Assembly: GCF_014636935.1 (NCBI RefSeq)
Contig: NZ_BMES01000001.1
Coordinates: 124,001 to 188,000, forward strand
Origin: Alsobacter metallidurans
GTDB lineage: Bacteria > Pseudomonadota > Alphaproteobacteria > Rhizobiales > Beijerinckiaceae
DNA: 64,000 nucleotides
Reading direction: 5' to 3'
In this document: positions 26,487 to 35,224 of the stretch, one piece after another
How the letters are laid out: each line of letters opens with the position of its first letter
How positions within the stretch are numbered: position 1 is the first letter of the stretch
Made by a program: the position numbers and the translations under genes
Notes under the pieces: generated by a model
Told to the model about the DNA's origin: nothing
The model's database searches: none
What the model saw: the letters and a program-made list of their open reading frames with translations, nothing else

Positions 26487-27041
26487 TCAGGGGCGTCCGC
26501 TGCCCCACCAGAACCCCGGCATCACGGCCGCGCCGGGTGGCGGCTGGTCCGCCCGCGGCTCGGGCCCGGCGAGCACGAGCGCCCAGTACTGGACCGTGCC
26601 GCGCGGTCCGGGACCCGGCGCGTGCGCGAAGCCGATGCGGGTCGCGCCCGACATCAGCAAGTTCTTGCGGTGGCCGGAAGACGCTTTCCATCCCTCGAAC
26701 GCCTCGGCTGGCGAAGTCTGCCCCATCGCGACGTTCTCGGACGCCGCATAGGCCTGAACGCCCGCGGCCTTGAGGCGGCTCGGAAAGCTTCCGGCGATCT
26801 CGTGCGACATCTGCCCCGCCCGAGCCATCCCGAGCGCCTGGGCGGCCGCGGCCCGCACGAGTGTGGGATCTGCCGTCACGGGGCCAAGGCCTTCGGCCTT
26901 CCGGAACGCCGAGATCCAGGCCGCCATGGCGGCTGATTCAGATGGCGCGGCGTTTTTGCGGGCCTGGGCCGCAAAGGCCCCAGGAGGCGAAGCCGCCAAG
27001 GCGGCCAGCACAACGAAGGTGGCGAGGGAGCGCAAACGCAA
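26487..27041 (-). CDS. Secreted CAP-domain protein
   Basis: A 184-residue protein with a signal peptide (residues 1-24, cleavage after AFA) and a CAP/SCP-like domain. The conserved parts are LVRAAAAQALGMARAGQMSHEIAG with the cavity histidine, ASENVAMGQTSPAEAFEGWKAS, and SGHRKNLLMSGATRIGFAHA. The SENVA and SGHRKNLL motifs are diagnostic. Bacterial members are periplasmic or surface proteins of unclear biochemical role. It is transcribed away from the cytochrome gene at 27318, sharing an AT-rich intergenic region with it. Confidence 0.9.
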   Translation of the reverse strand: MRLRSLATFVVLAALAASPPGAFAAQARKNAAPSESAAMAAWISAFRKAEGLGPVTADPTLVRAAAAQALGMARAGQMSHEIAGSFPSRLKAAGVQAYAASENVAMGQTSPAEAFEGWKASSGHRKNLLMSGATRIGFAHAPGPGPRGTVQYWALVLAGPEPRADQPPPGAAVMPGFWWGSGRP

Positions 27042-27317
27042 GGCCTTTCAACGGAGAATGCTCGCGCAAGTTGCAAACGATCATGTCAAAAGAACGGCGT
27101 TTCCGTAATACGAGCATGAACACGAAATGCAATCGTTAGATGTATTGCAGATCTTCAGTATTGATAACTTCACATCAAGGATAATAGCTTATCGTGATTT
27201 CTGCGCCAGATTACGACGGCGAAAAATCAGCGTAACGTTTGAAGCGAAAGAAGTACAAGCCGAAATTTTTTTGGTTGGGACTGGTTGTAAACACGAATCG
27301 ATTAACGGAGAGATTGC
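27042..27317. other. AT-rich intergenic region between divergent genes
   Basis: This 276-base gap is markedly AT-rich for the window: I count 40 percent G+C for 27121-27300. It must hold the promoters of the secreted CAP protein (-) and the cytochrome b561 fusion (+). TTGAT at 27161-27165 and ATCAA at 27174-27178 form a 5-bp inverted repeat with 8 bases between. A frame of 64 codons at 27127-27321 has unlike codon use and is not taken as a gene. GGAGAG at 27307-27312 is the ribosome site of the cytochrome gene. Confidence 0.6.
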
Positions 27318-29066
27318 ATGAACGAGTTCGTGACTCCAGCCGCGGCGTCTGAGGGCGCCCGGCCGGTCGACGCCCGCAACAACAGGCAGCGCGCGCCCGG
27401 CAAGCCCCGCTCGGACGTAGGCACCATCGTGCTGCACTGGGCCACCGCGATCGCCGTCGTGGTGAGCCTCGCCACCGGTCTGCGAATCGGCGGCGACTCG
27501 CCGGATTCGATCGTCGGCAAGGCGCTCTGGTCCGTCCTCCCCCAAGGCGAGATTTGGACCTGGCACTTTGTCGCCGGGTTGGGGCTGTTTTTTTGCGCGA
27601 GCGCCTACGCGATCTACATGAAGCGCGCGGGCCTGCTCGCCCGCATTGCGCCCGCGCGGGCGCGCGTGATCACACTCCCGGCCGCCCTGCGCCTGCGCTG
27701 GAACGCCCTCAACGTCATCCTGCATTGGGTGATCTATGCGGTGCTGGCGGCGCTCACCGCGACCGGCGTGGCGCTTTATGCCGGCTTTGGCGGCTGGATT
27801 ATCCCAGTGCACGGCCTGCTGGCCACCGGGACGCTGGTCTATATTGGCGTCCACGTCTTCACGCATTTCATGTATGGCGGCCTCGACCAGCTGCTGCGGC
27901 TGTTCAAGCCGACGGCGCTGGCGAAAACCAAGGCCCTGCGGCCGCGGCCGTTCCTGGTCGCAATAGCGGTCGGCGTCCCGGTCGCGGCCGGCGCGGTTGC
28001 GATCGATCTCACGACCCGTGACACGCTCGTGGTCGCCCGCGTCGCCAGCGCCCCCACGCTGGACGGCAGGCTCGACGAGGCGCTCTGGTCCGCGGCCAAG
28101 CCGGTTCGCGTACGCACCGAGCAGGGCTCGACCATCGGGCGCCCGGGACATTCGACTGTCGAATTGCGGGCGATCGAGGACGGGCAGAAGATCTACTTCG
28201 CGTTCCGCTGGGAGGACCCCACCCGCTCGCTGATGCGCCTGCCGCTGATCAAGCGCGAGGACGGCTGGCGCATGCTCGGCCACGACGCCGACATCGCCGA
28301 CGTCACCGACTTCTACGAAGACAAGTTCGCGGTGATGTTCACGCACTCGGATGCGTTCGGAAACGGCGGTTCCACCCATATGGGCCCCAACCCGCTGCCG
28401 GGCGCGCCGAAGCCCGTCCACGGCCGCGGCTACCACTACACGACGGATGGCGAATACGCGGACGTGTGGCAGTGGAAAGCTTCACGCGGCGGCATGCTGG
28501 GACGCGTGGACGACATGTATTTCGGGCCGCCCAACGCCGCGAACGAGGCCATGGCGGCCGGCAAGGCGCGCTACCAGGCCGGCTACGACAACGATCCCGG
28601 GGCGGGCTTCTACGTCTATAACTACAAGGGGGAAGCCCCTGGCGGCTATCGTGGGCCCGTGACCGTGCTGAAGCTGCCGAAAGACCCCGCCGCCACCACG
28701 CGGGCCATGGGCGCGCTGCATCTCGACGTCAACAAGAGCAACGACGAGGGCTCGCGCTGGTGGATGACCGAGGACGAAGTCGTTCCTTACAGCAAGGAGC
28801 TGGACGACAAGATCCCGGTCGGAACCGTGATGCCGGGCGTCCTGATCCAGGGCGCCTATGCGGGCGATCGCGCCGATGTGCTGGGCGCGGCGGCGTGGAA
28901 GGACGGGTACTGGACGCTCGAAACCAGCCGGGCGCTCCAGACCGGCAGCAGGTTCGACATCGCCTTCACCAAAGACAAGCCGATCTACGTCTACGTCTCG
29001 GCTTTTGACCATAACCAGACACGCCATACCCGGCACATGCGGCCGGTGGTGCTGTCGCTGCCGTGA
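27318..29066 (+). CDS. Cytochrome b561-ethylbenzene dehydrogenase-like haem protein fusion
   Basis: A 582-residue inner-membrane redox protein. Residues 35-215 are a di-haem cytochrome b561/b6-type domain with four helices and histidines in IVLHWATAIAV, WTWHFVAGL, VILHWVIYAV and IGVHVFTHFM. After a fifth hydrophobic segment (about 212-230) residues 238-582 form a periplasmic domain of the ethylbenzene dehydrogenase gamma-like haem-binding family (APTLDGRLDEALWSAA, FAFRWEDPTRS, MLGRVDDMYFGPP, FDIAFTKDKPIYVYVSAFDH). Members of this fold bind haem b with Met/Lys ligands. It probably passes electrons between the quinone pool and a periplasmic partner. The reductase gene follows 67 bases later on the same strand. 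Confidence 0.88.
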   Translation: MNEFVTPAAASEGARPVDARNNRQRAPGKPRSDVGTIVLHWATAIAVVVSLATGLRIGGDSPDSIVGKALWSVLPQGEIWTWHFVAGLGLFFCASAYAIYMKRAGLLARIAPARARVITLPAALRLRWNALNVILHWVIYAVLAALTATGVALYAGFGGWIIPVHGLLATGTLVYIGVHVFTHFMYGGLDQLLRLFKPTALAKTKALRPRPFLVAIAVGVPVAAGAVAIDLTTRDTLVVARVASAPTLDGRLDEALWSAAKPVRVRTEQGSTIGRPGHSTVELRAIEDGQKIYFAFRWEDPTRSLMRLPLIKREDGWRMLGHDADIADVTDFYEDKFAVMFTHSDAFGNGGSTHMGPNPLPGAPKPVHGRGYHYTTDGEYADVWQWKASRGGMLGRVDDMYFGPPNAANEAMAAGKARYQAGYDNDPGAGFYVYNYKGEAPGGYRGPVTVLKLPKDPAATTRAMGALHLDVNKSNDEGSRWWMTEDEVVPYSKELDDKIPVGTVMPGVLIQGAYAGDRADVLGAAAWKDGYWTLETSRALQTGSRFDIAFTKDKPIYVYVSAFDHNQTRHTRHMRPVVLSLP

Positions 29067-29133
29067 GGCTCAGGCCTTTCACGACGCCGGCCTCCCACCC
29101 ACCATCTGGCGCGCCGCCCGGGATCACTTTCGC

Positions 29134-30138
29134 ATGTCTTCGACAGCCCACATCAGCATCAACGGACGAACCGTGGCCACGCGTATCGGGGCCACCCTCC
29201 TCGACGCCGCCCTGGCGGCGCGCATCCCGATGCCGCATGATTGCTGCACCGGCCAGTGCGACACCTGCCGGGTGACGGCGCCGTCGGGCGTCGACGACAA
29301 CGGCACCCGCGTGCGCGACACCGTGCTGGGCTGCCAGGCCACCATTACGGGTCCGGCCGCGATCACCTTCGAGGAGGTCCCGGCCGTTGTGGCGCTCGCC
29401 GGCGTGATCTTTGCGATCAGGCCGTTGTCGCCCTCCATCGTCGAGGTGGTGATCGAGACCGACGCGCCCCTGCGCTACCTGCCCGGCCAATATGTGAAGC
29501 TCGGCTTCAAGGGCCTTCCGGAGCGGGACTACAGCCCAACGCTTGGGCTTGGCGGCGAGGCGGACGAGAACCGCCTTTATTTCCATATCCGCCGCTATCC
29601 CGGCGGTCGGCTGTCGGGCGCACTTGGCTCCACCATCCGGGAGGGCGCGCGCCTGAAGGTGCGCGGCCCATTCGGCCATGCGTGGCTGCGCCAGGGTTCC
29701 GGGCCGCTGGTGCTGGTGGCGAGCGGCACCGGCTTTGCGCCGATCTGGTCCATCGCCGTGGCGGCGCGCCTGGGCCAGCCCGACCGGCCCCTGACGATGA
29801 TCGCCGGCGCCCGCGACCCCCTCGATCTCTACATGCGCCACGCCTTCGCCTGGCTTGCCGCGCGGGGCGTTCGCGACCTGACGTTGACCTGCAGCGGCGC
29901 GCCCGCCTTTGCGGACATCCGGGCCGGGCGGCCGACCGACGCCCTGCCTCCGCTTGATCCGAGCGCCACCGTCCATGTGGCCGGCGCCCCGGCGATGACG
30001 GCGGCTGTCGCCGCGCTGGCCCAAGAGGCCGGGGCGCAATGCGTCGCCGACCCGTTCACCATCAAGCCGACGGCTCCGACCTGGCGCGAGCGGATCCTCG
30101 GTGGCGTTCGTCTTCTCCAAAACGGGCGCGGCGCCTGA
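29134..30138 (+). CDS. Ferredoxin-flavin reductase, phenol hydroxylase/CDP-glucose reductase type
   Basis: A 334-residue electron transfer protein. The N-terminal plant-type 2Fe-2S domain has C37, C42, C45 and C67 (spacing 4, 2, 21). Then follow an FAD-binding domain (ring motif YLPGQYVKLGF; RDYSPT in place of the usual RxYS) and an NAD(P)H domain (VASGTGFAPIWSI). The domain order is that of soluble reductases feeding oxygenases or other acceptors. It lies directly after the cytochrome b561 fusion gene. Together they may link NAD(P)H to the membrane haem protein; this is inference. The ATG at 29134 gives a complete ferredoxin domain. Confidence 0.9.
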   Translation: MSSTAHISINGRTVATRIGATLLDAALAARIPMPHDCCTGQCDTCRVTAPSGVDDNGTRVRDTVLGCQATITGPAAITFEEVPAVVALAGVIFAIRPLSPSIVEVVIETDAPLRYLPGQYVKLGFKGLPERDYSPTLGLGGEADENRLYFHIRRYPGGRLSGALGSTIREGARLKVRGPFGHAWLRQGSGPLVLVASGTGFAPIWSIAVAARLGQPDRPLTMIAGARDPLDLYMRHAFAWLAARGVRDLTLTCSGAPAFADIRAGRPTDALPPLDPSATVHVAGAPAMTAAVAALAQEAGAQCVADPFTIKPTAPTWRERILGGVRLLQNGRGA

Positions 30139-30193
30139 AGCGCGATTTTCTGAAAGCCTGCCGGAGGAACGCGGTGCCGCCCATAGGGTGGCC

Positions 30194-32236
30194 TCAGGAC
30201 GCCGCCACATCCGCCAGGAAGGACCGCACGGCCTGGTCCAGCTGACGCGCCTCGTCAGTCATGCGCGCCGCCATGCCGACAACGTCGACGGTCGCCGCCC
30301 GAGCGTCCTCGACGGTAGCGCTGAGCTTCTCGACGCTGGCGCAGAGCGCCCCGGCTCCCTCGAATGCCGACGACACGCTTTCGGCGATCTGCTCTGTGGC
30401 TTCCGACTGGTCGCGCACGACGTGCCGGATCGTGGTGGTCTGCGTCAGCACATCCGAGAACGACTGTGCGATCATCTCGATGGATCGCACGGCGTCGTTG
30501 GTGGCGTCCTGGATCGCCGCCACCTTGCCGGCGATGACGTCGGTCGCCTTGCCGGTTTCGCCCGCCAGCGCCTTGACCTCGCTGGCCACCACCGCGAAGC
30601 CCCGGCCGGCCTCGCCGGCGCGCGCCGCCTCGATGGTGGCGTTGAGGGCCAGCAGGTTGGTTTGGGAGGCGATCCCCTCGATCAGGCGCACCACGGCCCC
30701 AATCTGGTCGGCGGCTTCCAACAGGCTGCCAACCTTGCGGGTGGCGTCCAGCGCGATGTCGTTGCCGTGCACCACCACGTCTGCCGCCGCGCTGACGCGG
30801 CCGGACACGCTCCGGATGGCGTCCGTCAACTGACCGGTCGCGGCGTCCACGACCATCACGGACGTGGTCGTCTGCTTGGACGCCCGGGCCGTCACCCCGG
30901 CCTCGTCGCGGGCGTTGCGCGAGATGCCGTCGAGGCTTTGCGCCGAGTTGTTCATGGAATGAACACAGCCCTGGATGCCGTTCATCACCGAGCGCATGGA
31001 GGAGTCAAACCGCTGGATGGCGGCTTCCAGCGAGGCGCTGCGCTTGCGCACCAGTTCGGCGCCCGCCACGTCGGACCGCAGCCGGTCGCGCTCCTCGAGC
31101 GAGCGTTGCACAAGCTGCACGGCCCGCGCGATCGATCCGATTTCGTCCCTGCGTTCGGCGCCGCTCACGGTAGCGCGCCAGTCGCCCTGCGCGACTGCCG
31201 CGACTGCGTTGGTGATCTGCCGCAAAGCCTTGGCCATGCCCCCCGCCATCAGCATCATCAGGCAGCCCGCCATCACGATGGCGAACAGGCCTGCGCCCGC
31301 CAGCCAGGTGTTGAGCCGCCGCGCATGGGCCTCGCCGATCCGGACGGTCTCGTCGCGCAACGTGTAGATGTCGCCTCGCGGCGCCAACGCGCAGACCTGG
31401 ACGGCGTCGACCAGCGCCGCGCAGCTTCCGACATAGAGACCGTTTTCGGTTTCGAGAAGGCGCGTGCCGTCCATCCGCCGCAGCCGAAGCCCGTCGGCGG
31501 GAACTCCCGCTACCGAGATGATCTGATCCTCGACTTCGACGAAGACGCCGGACCCGGTGAGCTGCGAAAACTCGTCCAGCACGGTCTCCGGCGACCGGAG
31601 CGGCCGGAAGCCGATCAGCAGGGACGTCACGTCGCCGAAATCGTCGAACATGGGCTCAATGAAAATCATGGCCAGTACGGGTTTCTGGCCCATGCCCAGC
31701 TGGTGCGCCGTGGCGGCGTCCAGCAGCCGCATTTCGCTCAGTGAGCGTGGAGCGGATTTCTGGTTGTCGGCCATCAGCCCGGCGACGCTCTCGAGCAGGG
31801 ACGTGCGCCGCAGTTCCTGGTCGACCCGAAGCAGGTCCGCCTGCTTGGACGACGAGCCGACCACGTGAATCTTGTCGTCCACAACCGCGATGAGCCCCAG
31901 ATTCGCGGCGCGACCAGCCGCATCCAGGGTTTCGCTGATGTTGGCGACATTTCGCGACTGGACGGCCCGCATCACGTCGGTGCGCTGGGCCACCATCCCG
32001 AGCCGACGGGCGACATCCTTCTGAAGCGTGTCGAGGCGCGCCTTCGCCAGATGTGCCTGGCTGCGCATCCCGTCCGACAGCTTCTCTACGGACAGGCGGG
32101 CCAACTCGGTGGACTGCTCGGCAAGGCTCCGTTCGACGCGAACCACCGTGCCGGCCACAAGCGCGATCAGCGCCAGCCCGGTCACCCCGACGGTGACGGC
32201 CAGTATCCTTGCGCTGATGGATCGGAGAAGGGGCAA
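30194..32236 (-). CDS. Methyl-accepting chemotaxis protein 2, paired with a binding protein
   Basis: A 680-residue chemoreceptor. Helix 1 is at about residues 10-32. The periplasmic part of about 280 residues has a Cache-like layout ([32 protein letters not shown]). Helix 2 is near 313-336, followed by HAMP (about 337-390) and a signalling domain with [20 protein letters not shown] and [17 protein letters not shown]. It starts 9 bases after the stop of a PstS-like secreted protein gene, so the two are surely co-expressed. The receptor probably reads the bound state of that protein or a direct ligand. Confidence 0.93.
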   Translation of the reverse strand: MPLLRSISARILAVTVGVTGLALIALVAGTVVRVERSLAEQSTELARLSVEKLSDGMRSQAHLAKARLDTLQKDVARRLGMVAQRTDVMRAVQSRNVANISETLDAAGRAANLGLIAVVDDKIHVVGSSSKQADLLRVDQELRRTSLLESVAGLMADNQKSAPRSLSEMRLLDAATAHQLGMGQKPVLAMIFIEPMFDDFGDVTSLLIGFRPLRSPETVLDEFSQLTGSGVFVEVEDQIISVAGVPADGLRLRRMDGTRLLETENGLYVGSCAALVDAVQVCALAPRGDIYTLRDETVRIGEAHARRLNTWLAGAGLFAIVMAGCLMMLMAGGMAKALRQITNAVAAVAQGDWRATVSGAERRDEIGSIARAVQLVQRSLEERDRLRSDVAGAELVRKRSASLEAAIQRFDSSMRSVMNGIQGCVHSMNNSAQSLDGISRNARDEAGVTARASKQTTTSVMVVDAATGQLTDAIRSVSGRVSAAADVVVHGNDIALDATRKVGSLLEAADQIGAVVRLIEGIASQTNLLALNATIEAARAGEAGRGFAVVASEVKALAGETGKATDVIAGKVAAIQDATNDAVRSIEMIAQSFSDVLTQTTTIRHVVRDQSEATEQIAESVSSAFEGAGALCASVEKLSATVEDARAATVDVVGMAARMTDEARQLDQAVRSFLADVAAS

Positions 32237-32245
32237 CGGCGGCCG

Positions 32246-33052
32246 TCAGGGCGTCGGAGCGACGCCGCCGAGGCTGCCGACGATCCGTTGGGCCTTCTCG
32301 CCGGTGGAGTAACGGATGAAAGCGGACGCTTCGGCCGAGACGGTCTGGGGCTTGTAGATCAGGCCGATCGTCACCGCGCTCGGATAGGCCGGTTCAGTGG
32401 GCGCCCGATCGTCGATCTTGAGCACGTTGACGGCATCGCGCAGCAGCGCCGAATAGGGTCCAAAGCCGATAGCGCCCTCCACCGACCGGACGGTCTCGAC
32501 AGCCTCCTGGGTGGTCAACGCGGTTTTGGACTTCGCCGTGATAACAAGGTCCTTCCACCCCGGCATGGAATTGCGCAACACCCCGAGGGTGCTGTCGCCA
32601 TCCTCCCGGCGCACCACCTTGATGCGCATGTCCGGGCCGCCGACGTCCTGCCAATTGGAGATTGCGCCCGCATAGATGCCGGCCAGCTGGGCGCTGGTCA
32701 GTCCCCCCATGCGCACGCCCGGATGGGTAAAGAACGCGGACGGGACCTTGACGACAGGGCTCAGCATCAGACCCTGCGCGCGCTCGGAATCGGACAACGA
32801 CCGCGCGACGCGGCCAATGACCTCGCGATCGGACGCAACCGACACCACGGCGCCGCCCGAGCCGATGCTCGGCGGCAACGTCACCGTCACTGTGGGCATC
32901 TCCCCCGCGAACGCGGTGCCGATCGCGCGAAGCATCTCCACGCCGTCGCCGGTTCCGGGAATTGTGATCTCACCAGACCAGGCGTGAGTCGCAGTGATCG
33001 CGAGCAAGAGCGGGCCGAGCGAAACGGCGCGCGCATAAGTTGCACAATTCAT
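32246..33052 (-). CDS. PstS-like periplasmic binding protein
   Basis: A 268-residue secreted protein of the phosphate-type binding protein superfamily. Signal peptide residues 1-26 (cleavage after WSG or nearby). IPGTGDGVEMLRAIGTAF replaces the usual phosphate loop, then SIGSGGAVVSVA, FFTHPGVRMGGLTSAQLAGIYAGAISNW (the PstS core with FxGxxxxW-like segment), and SVEGAIGFGPYS. The ATG at 33052 is used; a GTG 30 bases upstream lies in repeated sequence. No Pst permease genes are present. The receptor gene follows after 9 bases, so the protein is likely a chemotaxis ligand carrier. The ligand may be phosphate or another anion. Confidence 0.88.
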   Translation of the reverse strand: MNCATYARAVSLGPLLLAITATHAWSGEITIPGTGDGVEMLRAIGTAFAGEMPTVTVTLPPSIGSGGAVVSVASDREVIGRVARSLSDSERAQGLMLSPVVKVPSAFFTHPGVRMGGLTSAQLAGIYAGAISNWQDVGGPDMRIKVVRREDGDSTLGVLRNSMPGWKDLVITAKSKTALTTQEAVETVRSVEGAIGFGPYSALLRDAVNVLKIDDRAPTEPAYPSAVTIGLIYKPQTVSAEASAFIRYSTGEKAQRIVGSLGGVAPTP

Positions 33053-33147
33053 TTGGGCGCAATCCCTAAAGCAACGTGTCACAAGGCTAGCGAAATAAGC
33101 TTAACCGATTGTCACGAGATTAAGGGCGGTTGCGAAAAGCGGCCAAT

Positions 33148-33321
33148 CTAGTCCGCGCTATAAAGCAGGGGCTGGTTCACGCGCAGCATGTCGTAGGTCG
33201 CGACCGCCCCGAAGCCAAGGATGGCGCCTGTCAGCAAGCCTGCCGCCAGCACGGCGACGATCCGGACGATCAGGCGAATGCTGTCCCGGGCGACTGCTGG
33301 GCGATGCAATGCGGCGTTCAT
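33148..33321 (-). CDS. 57-residue single-span membrane protein
   Basis: A short gene with ATG at 33321, a strong ribosome site (GGGAGG about 7 bases upstream) and TAG at 33148. The product has a basic N-terminus (HRPAVARDSIRLIVR), one hydrophobic helix (about residues 17-41, IVAVLAAGLLTGAILGFGAV) and a short polar tail (YDMLRVNQPLLYSAD). It lies 108 bases after msrQ on the same strand. I do not recognise a family. The helix, the ribosome site and codon use support a real gene. Confidence 0.6.
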   Translation of the reverse strand: MNAALHRPAVARDSIRLIVRIVAVLAAGLLTGAILGFGAVATYDMLRVNQPLLYSAD

Positions 33322-33429
33322 CAGGTCCTCCCGAAGCCGTCGGCTTCCTGGAGGCCAGATTGCCGCGATCCGGGCCGGGGCGACGTGCCGGATCGCACAA
33401 CTGTCTTCCGTGCGGTTCCCGGCGCTCGC

Positions 33430-34110
33430 TCAGGCGGCGGCGCGTCGCGCGCTTGGACGCTTGCGGACCTTCATGTAGACCCGCCAGCCCAGCAATATCG
33501 CGAGCATCGCCGCGAAGATGATCGGCCAGGTCAGGTCCCGCTTCACCAGCCACCAGTAGTGCAGCACACCAAGCGTCGCGACCACGTAGATGAGCTGGTG
33601 CAGCCGCGCCCAGCGCGGCCCGCCGAGGCGTAGCACCCAGCCGCGCGTCGACGTGATCGCGAGCGGGGTCATCAGCAGCAGGGCCGCGAACCCCACGGTC
33701 ACGAAGGGACGCTTCCAGATGTCCTTCACGATCGCCTCGGCGTCGAACACCATGTCGAAGCCCAGATAGGCCATCAGGTGGATGAACCCGTAGAAAAAGG
33801 CGAACAGCCCGAGCATGCGCCGGAACTTAATCAACCAGTTCCAACCAGTGAGGCGGCGAAGCGGCGTCACCGACAGGGTGATCAGCAGGAAGTAGAGGCA
33901 CCAGTCGCCGGTGGTGTGCTCGATCGTCTCGGCCGGGTTGGCGCCCAGCAGATCGGGATTCCCGAACACGCCATACACGAGCCGGGCGACCGGGATCAGC
34001 CCGGCCAGCAGCACGACCGGCTTCGACCAGCGCACCCAGTCCGGGCCACGCGCGGGCTTGGGCGCGCCGCGCCGCGCAGCTGGTTTATCGGCAAGGGCTG
34101 CGTTCGCCAT
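33430..34110 (-). CDS. msrQ: MsrQ, haem-binding membrane subunit of methionine sulfoxide reductase
   Basis: MsrQ passes electrons from quinones to the periplasmic reductase MsrP. The 226-residue protein has six hydrophobic helices and the family motifs HTTGDWCLYFLLITLSVTPL (first helix pair) and RRMLGLFAFFYGFIHLMAYL, with haem ligand histidines also in WARLHQLIYVVATLGVLHYW. It follows msrP by 43 bases on the same strand. A basic, proline-rich N-terminal stretch (residues 1-28) is cytoplasmic. Confidence 0.95.
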   Translation of the reverse strand: MANAALADKPAARRGAPKPARGPDWVRWSKPVVLLAGLIPVARLVYGVFGNPDLLGANPAETIEHTTGDWCLYFLLITLSVTPLRRLTGWNWLIKFRRMLGLFAFFYGFIHLMAYLGFDMVFDAEAIVKDIWKRPFVTVGFAALLLMTPLAITSTRGWVLRLGGPRWARLHQLIYVVATLGVLHYWWLVKRDLTWPIIFAAMLAILLGWRVYMKVRKRPSARRAAA

Positions 34111-34153
34111 CAGGCTGTGGCCGCCCGCGCCCGGCGCTTGAGCCGCATCGCCA

Positions 34154-35089
34154 TCAGAAGTTCGACTTCAGGTCCATGCCCGCATAAAGCGACGCGACCT
34201 GATCCCCGTAGCCGTTGAAGATCTCCGTCTGGCGGCTCGCAAACAGGGCCGGCAGGGCCCGCTCGCGTTTTTGCGTCCAGCGCGGGTGATCGACGTTCGG
34301 GTTCACGTTGGAATAGAAGCCGTATTCATTCGCGGCGGCCTTGTTCCAGGCGGTGCCCGGCTGCTGCTCCACGAACTCGATCTTGACGATCGATTTCACG
34401 CTCTTGAAGCCGTATTTCCACGGAACGATGATCCGCACCGGCGCGCCGTTCTGGTTCGGCAGGATTTCGCCGTAAACGCCCAGCGTCAGCAACGTGAGCG
34501 GATGCATGGCCTCGTCGATCCGCAGGCCCTCCACATAGGGCCAGTCCAGCACAGGCACGCGCAGCCCCGGCATGGTCTCGGGCTGCATCGCGGTGGTGAA
34601 CTTCACGTATTTGGCCTTGCTGGTCGGCCCCACCATCTTGGCCAGCTGGTTGAACTCCAGGCCCACCCACGGCACCACCATCGACCACGCCTCGACGCAG
34701 CGGAAGCGATAGACGCGCTCTTGCAGCTGCATCTTCAGCAGCGCCTCGATGTCGATGGTCTGCGGTTTCTCGACCTCGCCGCCGACCTCGATGGTCCACG
34801 GCCGTGTCTTCATCTGGTCGGCGGACGCTGCCGGGTCGTATTTGCCGGTCCCGAACTCGTAGTAGTTGTTGTAGCCGGTGACGAGCTTTTTGGGCGTGGG
34901 CTCCGCGTCAACGCTGAAGGCGGCGTTGCGGGGAGCCGCGAGCGCGGCCGGCGCCGCCAGGGCGCTGCCGCCTCCAGCCCCGAGCGCCCCGAGAGCGGCG
35001 GCGCCCTGCATGAAGCGCCGGCGGTCCAGGAAAACGGACTGGGGCGTGATCTCGGACGGGGCGATCGGCGGCGGACGGAACATCGGCAT
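34154..35089 (-). CDS. msrP: MsrP, periplasmic protein-methionine-sulfoxide reductase
   Basis: MsrP is a molybdopterin enzyme that repairs oxidised methionine in periplasmic proteins. The 311-residue precursor has a twin-arginine signal ([19 protein letters not shown]) and the sulfite-oxidase fold. The molybdenum cysteine is in [40 protein letters not shown] and [12 protein letters not shown] are family signatures. The ATG at 35089 follows GGAGA; an extension upstream would add 15 residues that do not look like a signal. It forms an operon with msrQ. Confidence 0.96.
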   Translation of the reverse strand: MPMFRPPPIAPSEITPQSVFLDRRRFMQGAAALGALGAGGGSALAAPAALAAPRNAAFSVDAEPTPKKLVTGYNNYYEFGTGKYDPAASADQMKTRPWTIEVGGEVEKPQTIDIEALLKMQLQERVYRFRCVEAWSMVVPWVGLEFNQLAKMVGPTSKAKYVKFTTAMQPETMPGLRVPVLDWPYVEGLRIDEAMHPLTLLTLGVYGEILPNQNGAPVRIIVPWKYGFKSVKSIVKIEFVEQQPGTAWNKAAANEYGFYSNVNPNVDHPRWTQKRERALPALFASRQTEIFNGYGDQVASLYAGMDLKSNF

Positions 35090-35224
35090 TGTGTCTCCAG
35101 GACGTCGGCGCGGCGGTAGCCGTGATCGCCACATCGGGCGTCGACCTGATCAGTCAAGCGCGCTGCGGCGATCACGGCAACTCACGATCCCGCGTCCCGC
35201 GTCGGCCGGGCCCGAAGCAGCCCG

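Noticed and set aside
27161-27178. TTGAT and ATCAA as an FNR/FixK box
   Set aside because: The spacer is 8 bases; FNR-type boxes need 4. It may still be a weak inverted repeat, but not an FNR site.
27127-27321. A 64-codon frame in the AT-rich leader of the cytochrome gene
   Set aside because: No ribosome site, codon use unlike the genome, and it runs into the start of the real gene.
33077-33118. A PhoB box upstream of the PstS-like gene
   Set aside because: The two TGTCAC words are 33 bases apart without the intermediate 11-base repeats of a Pho box, so only the spacing is reported as a finding.
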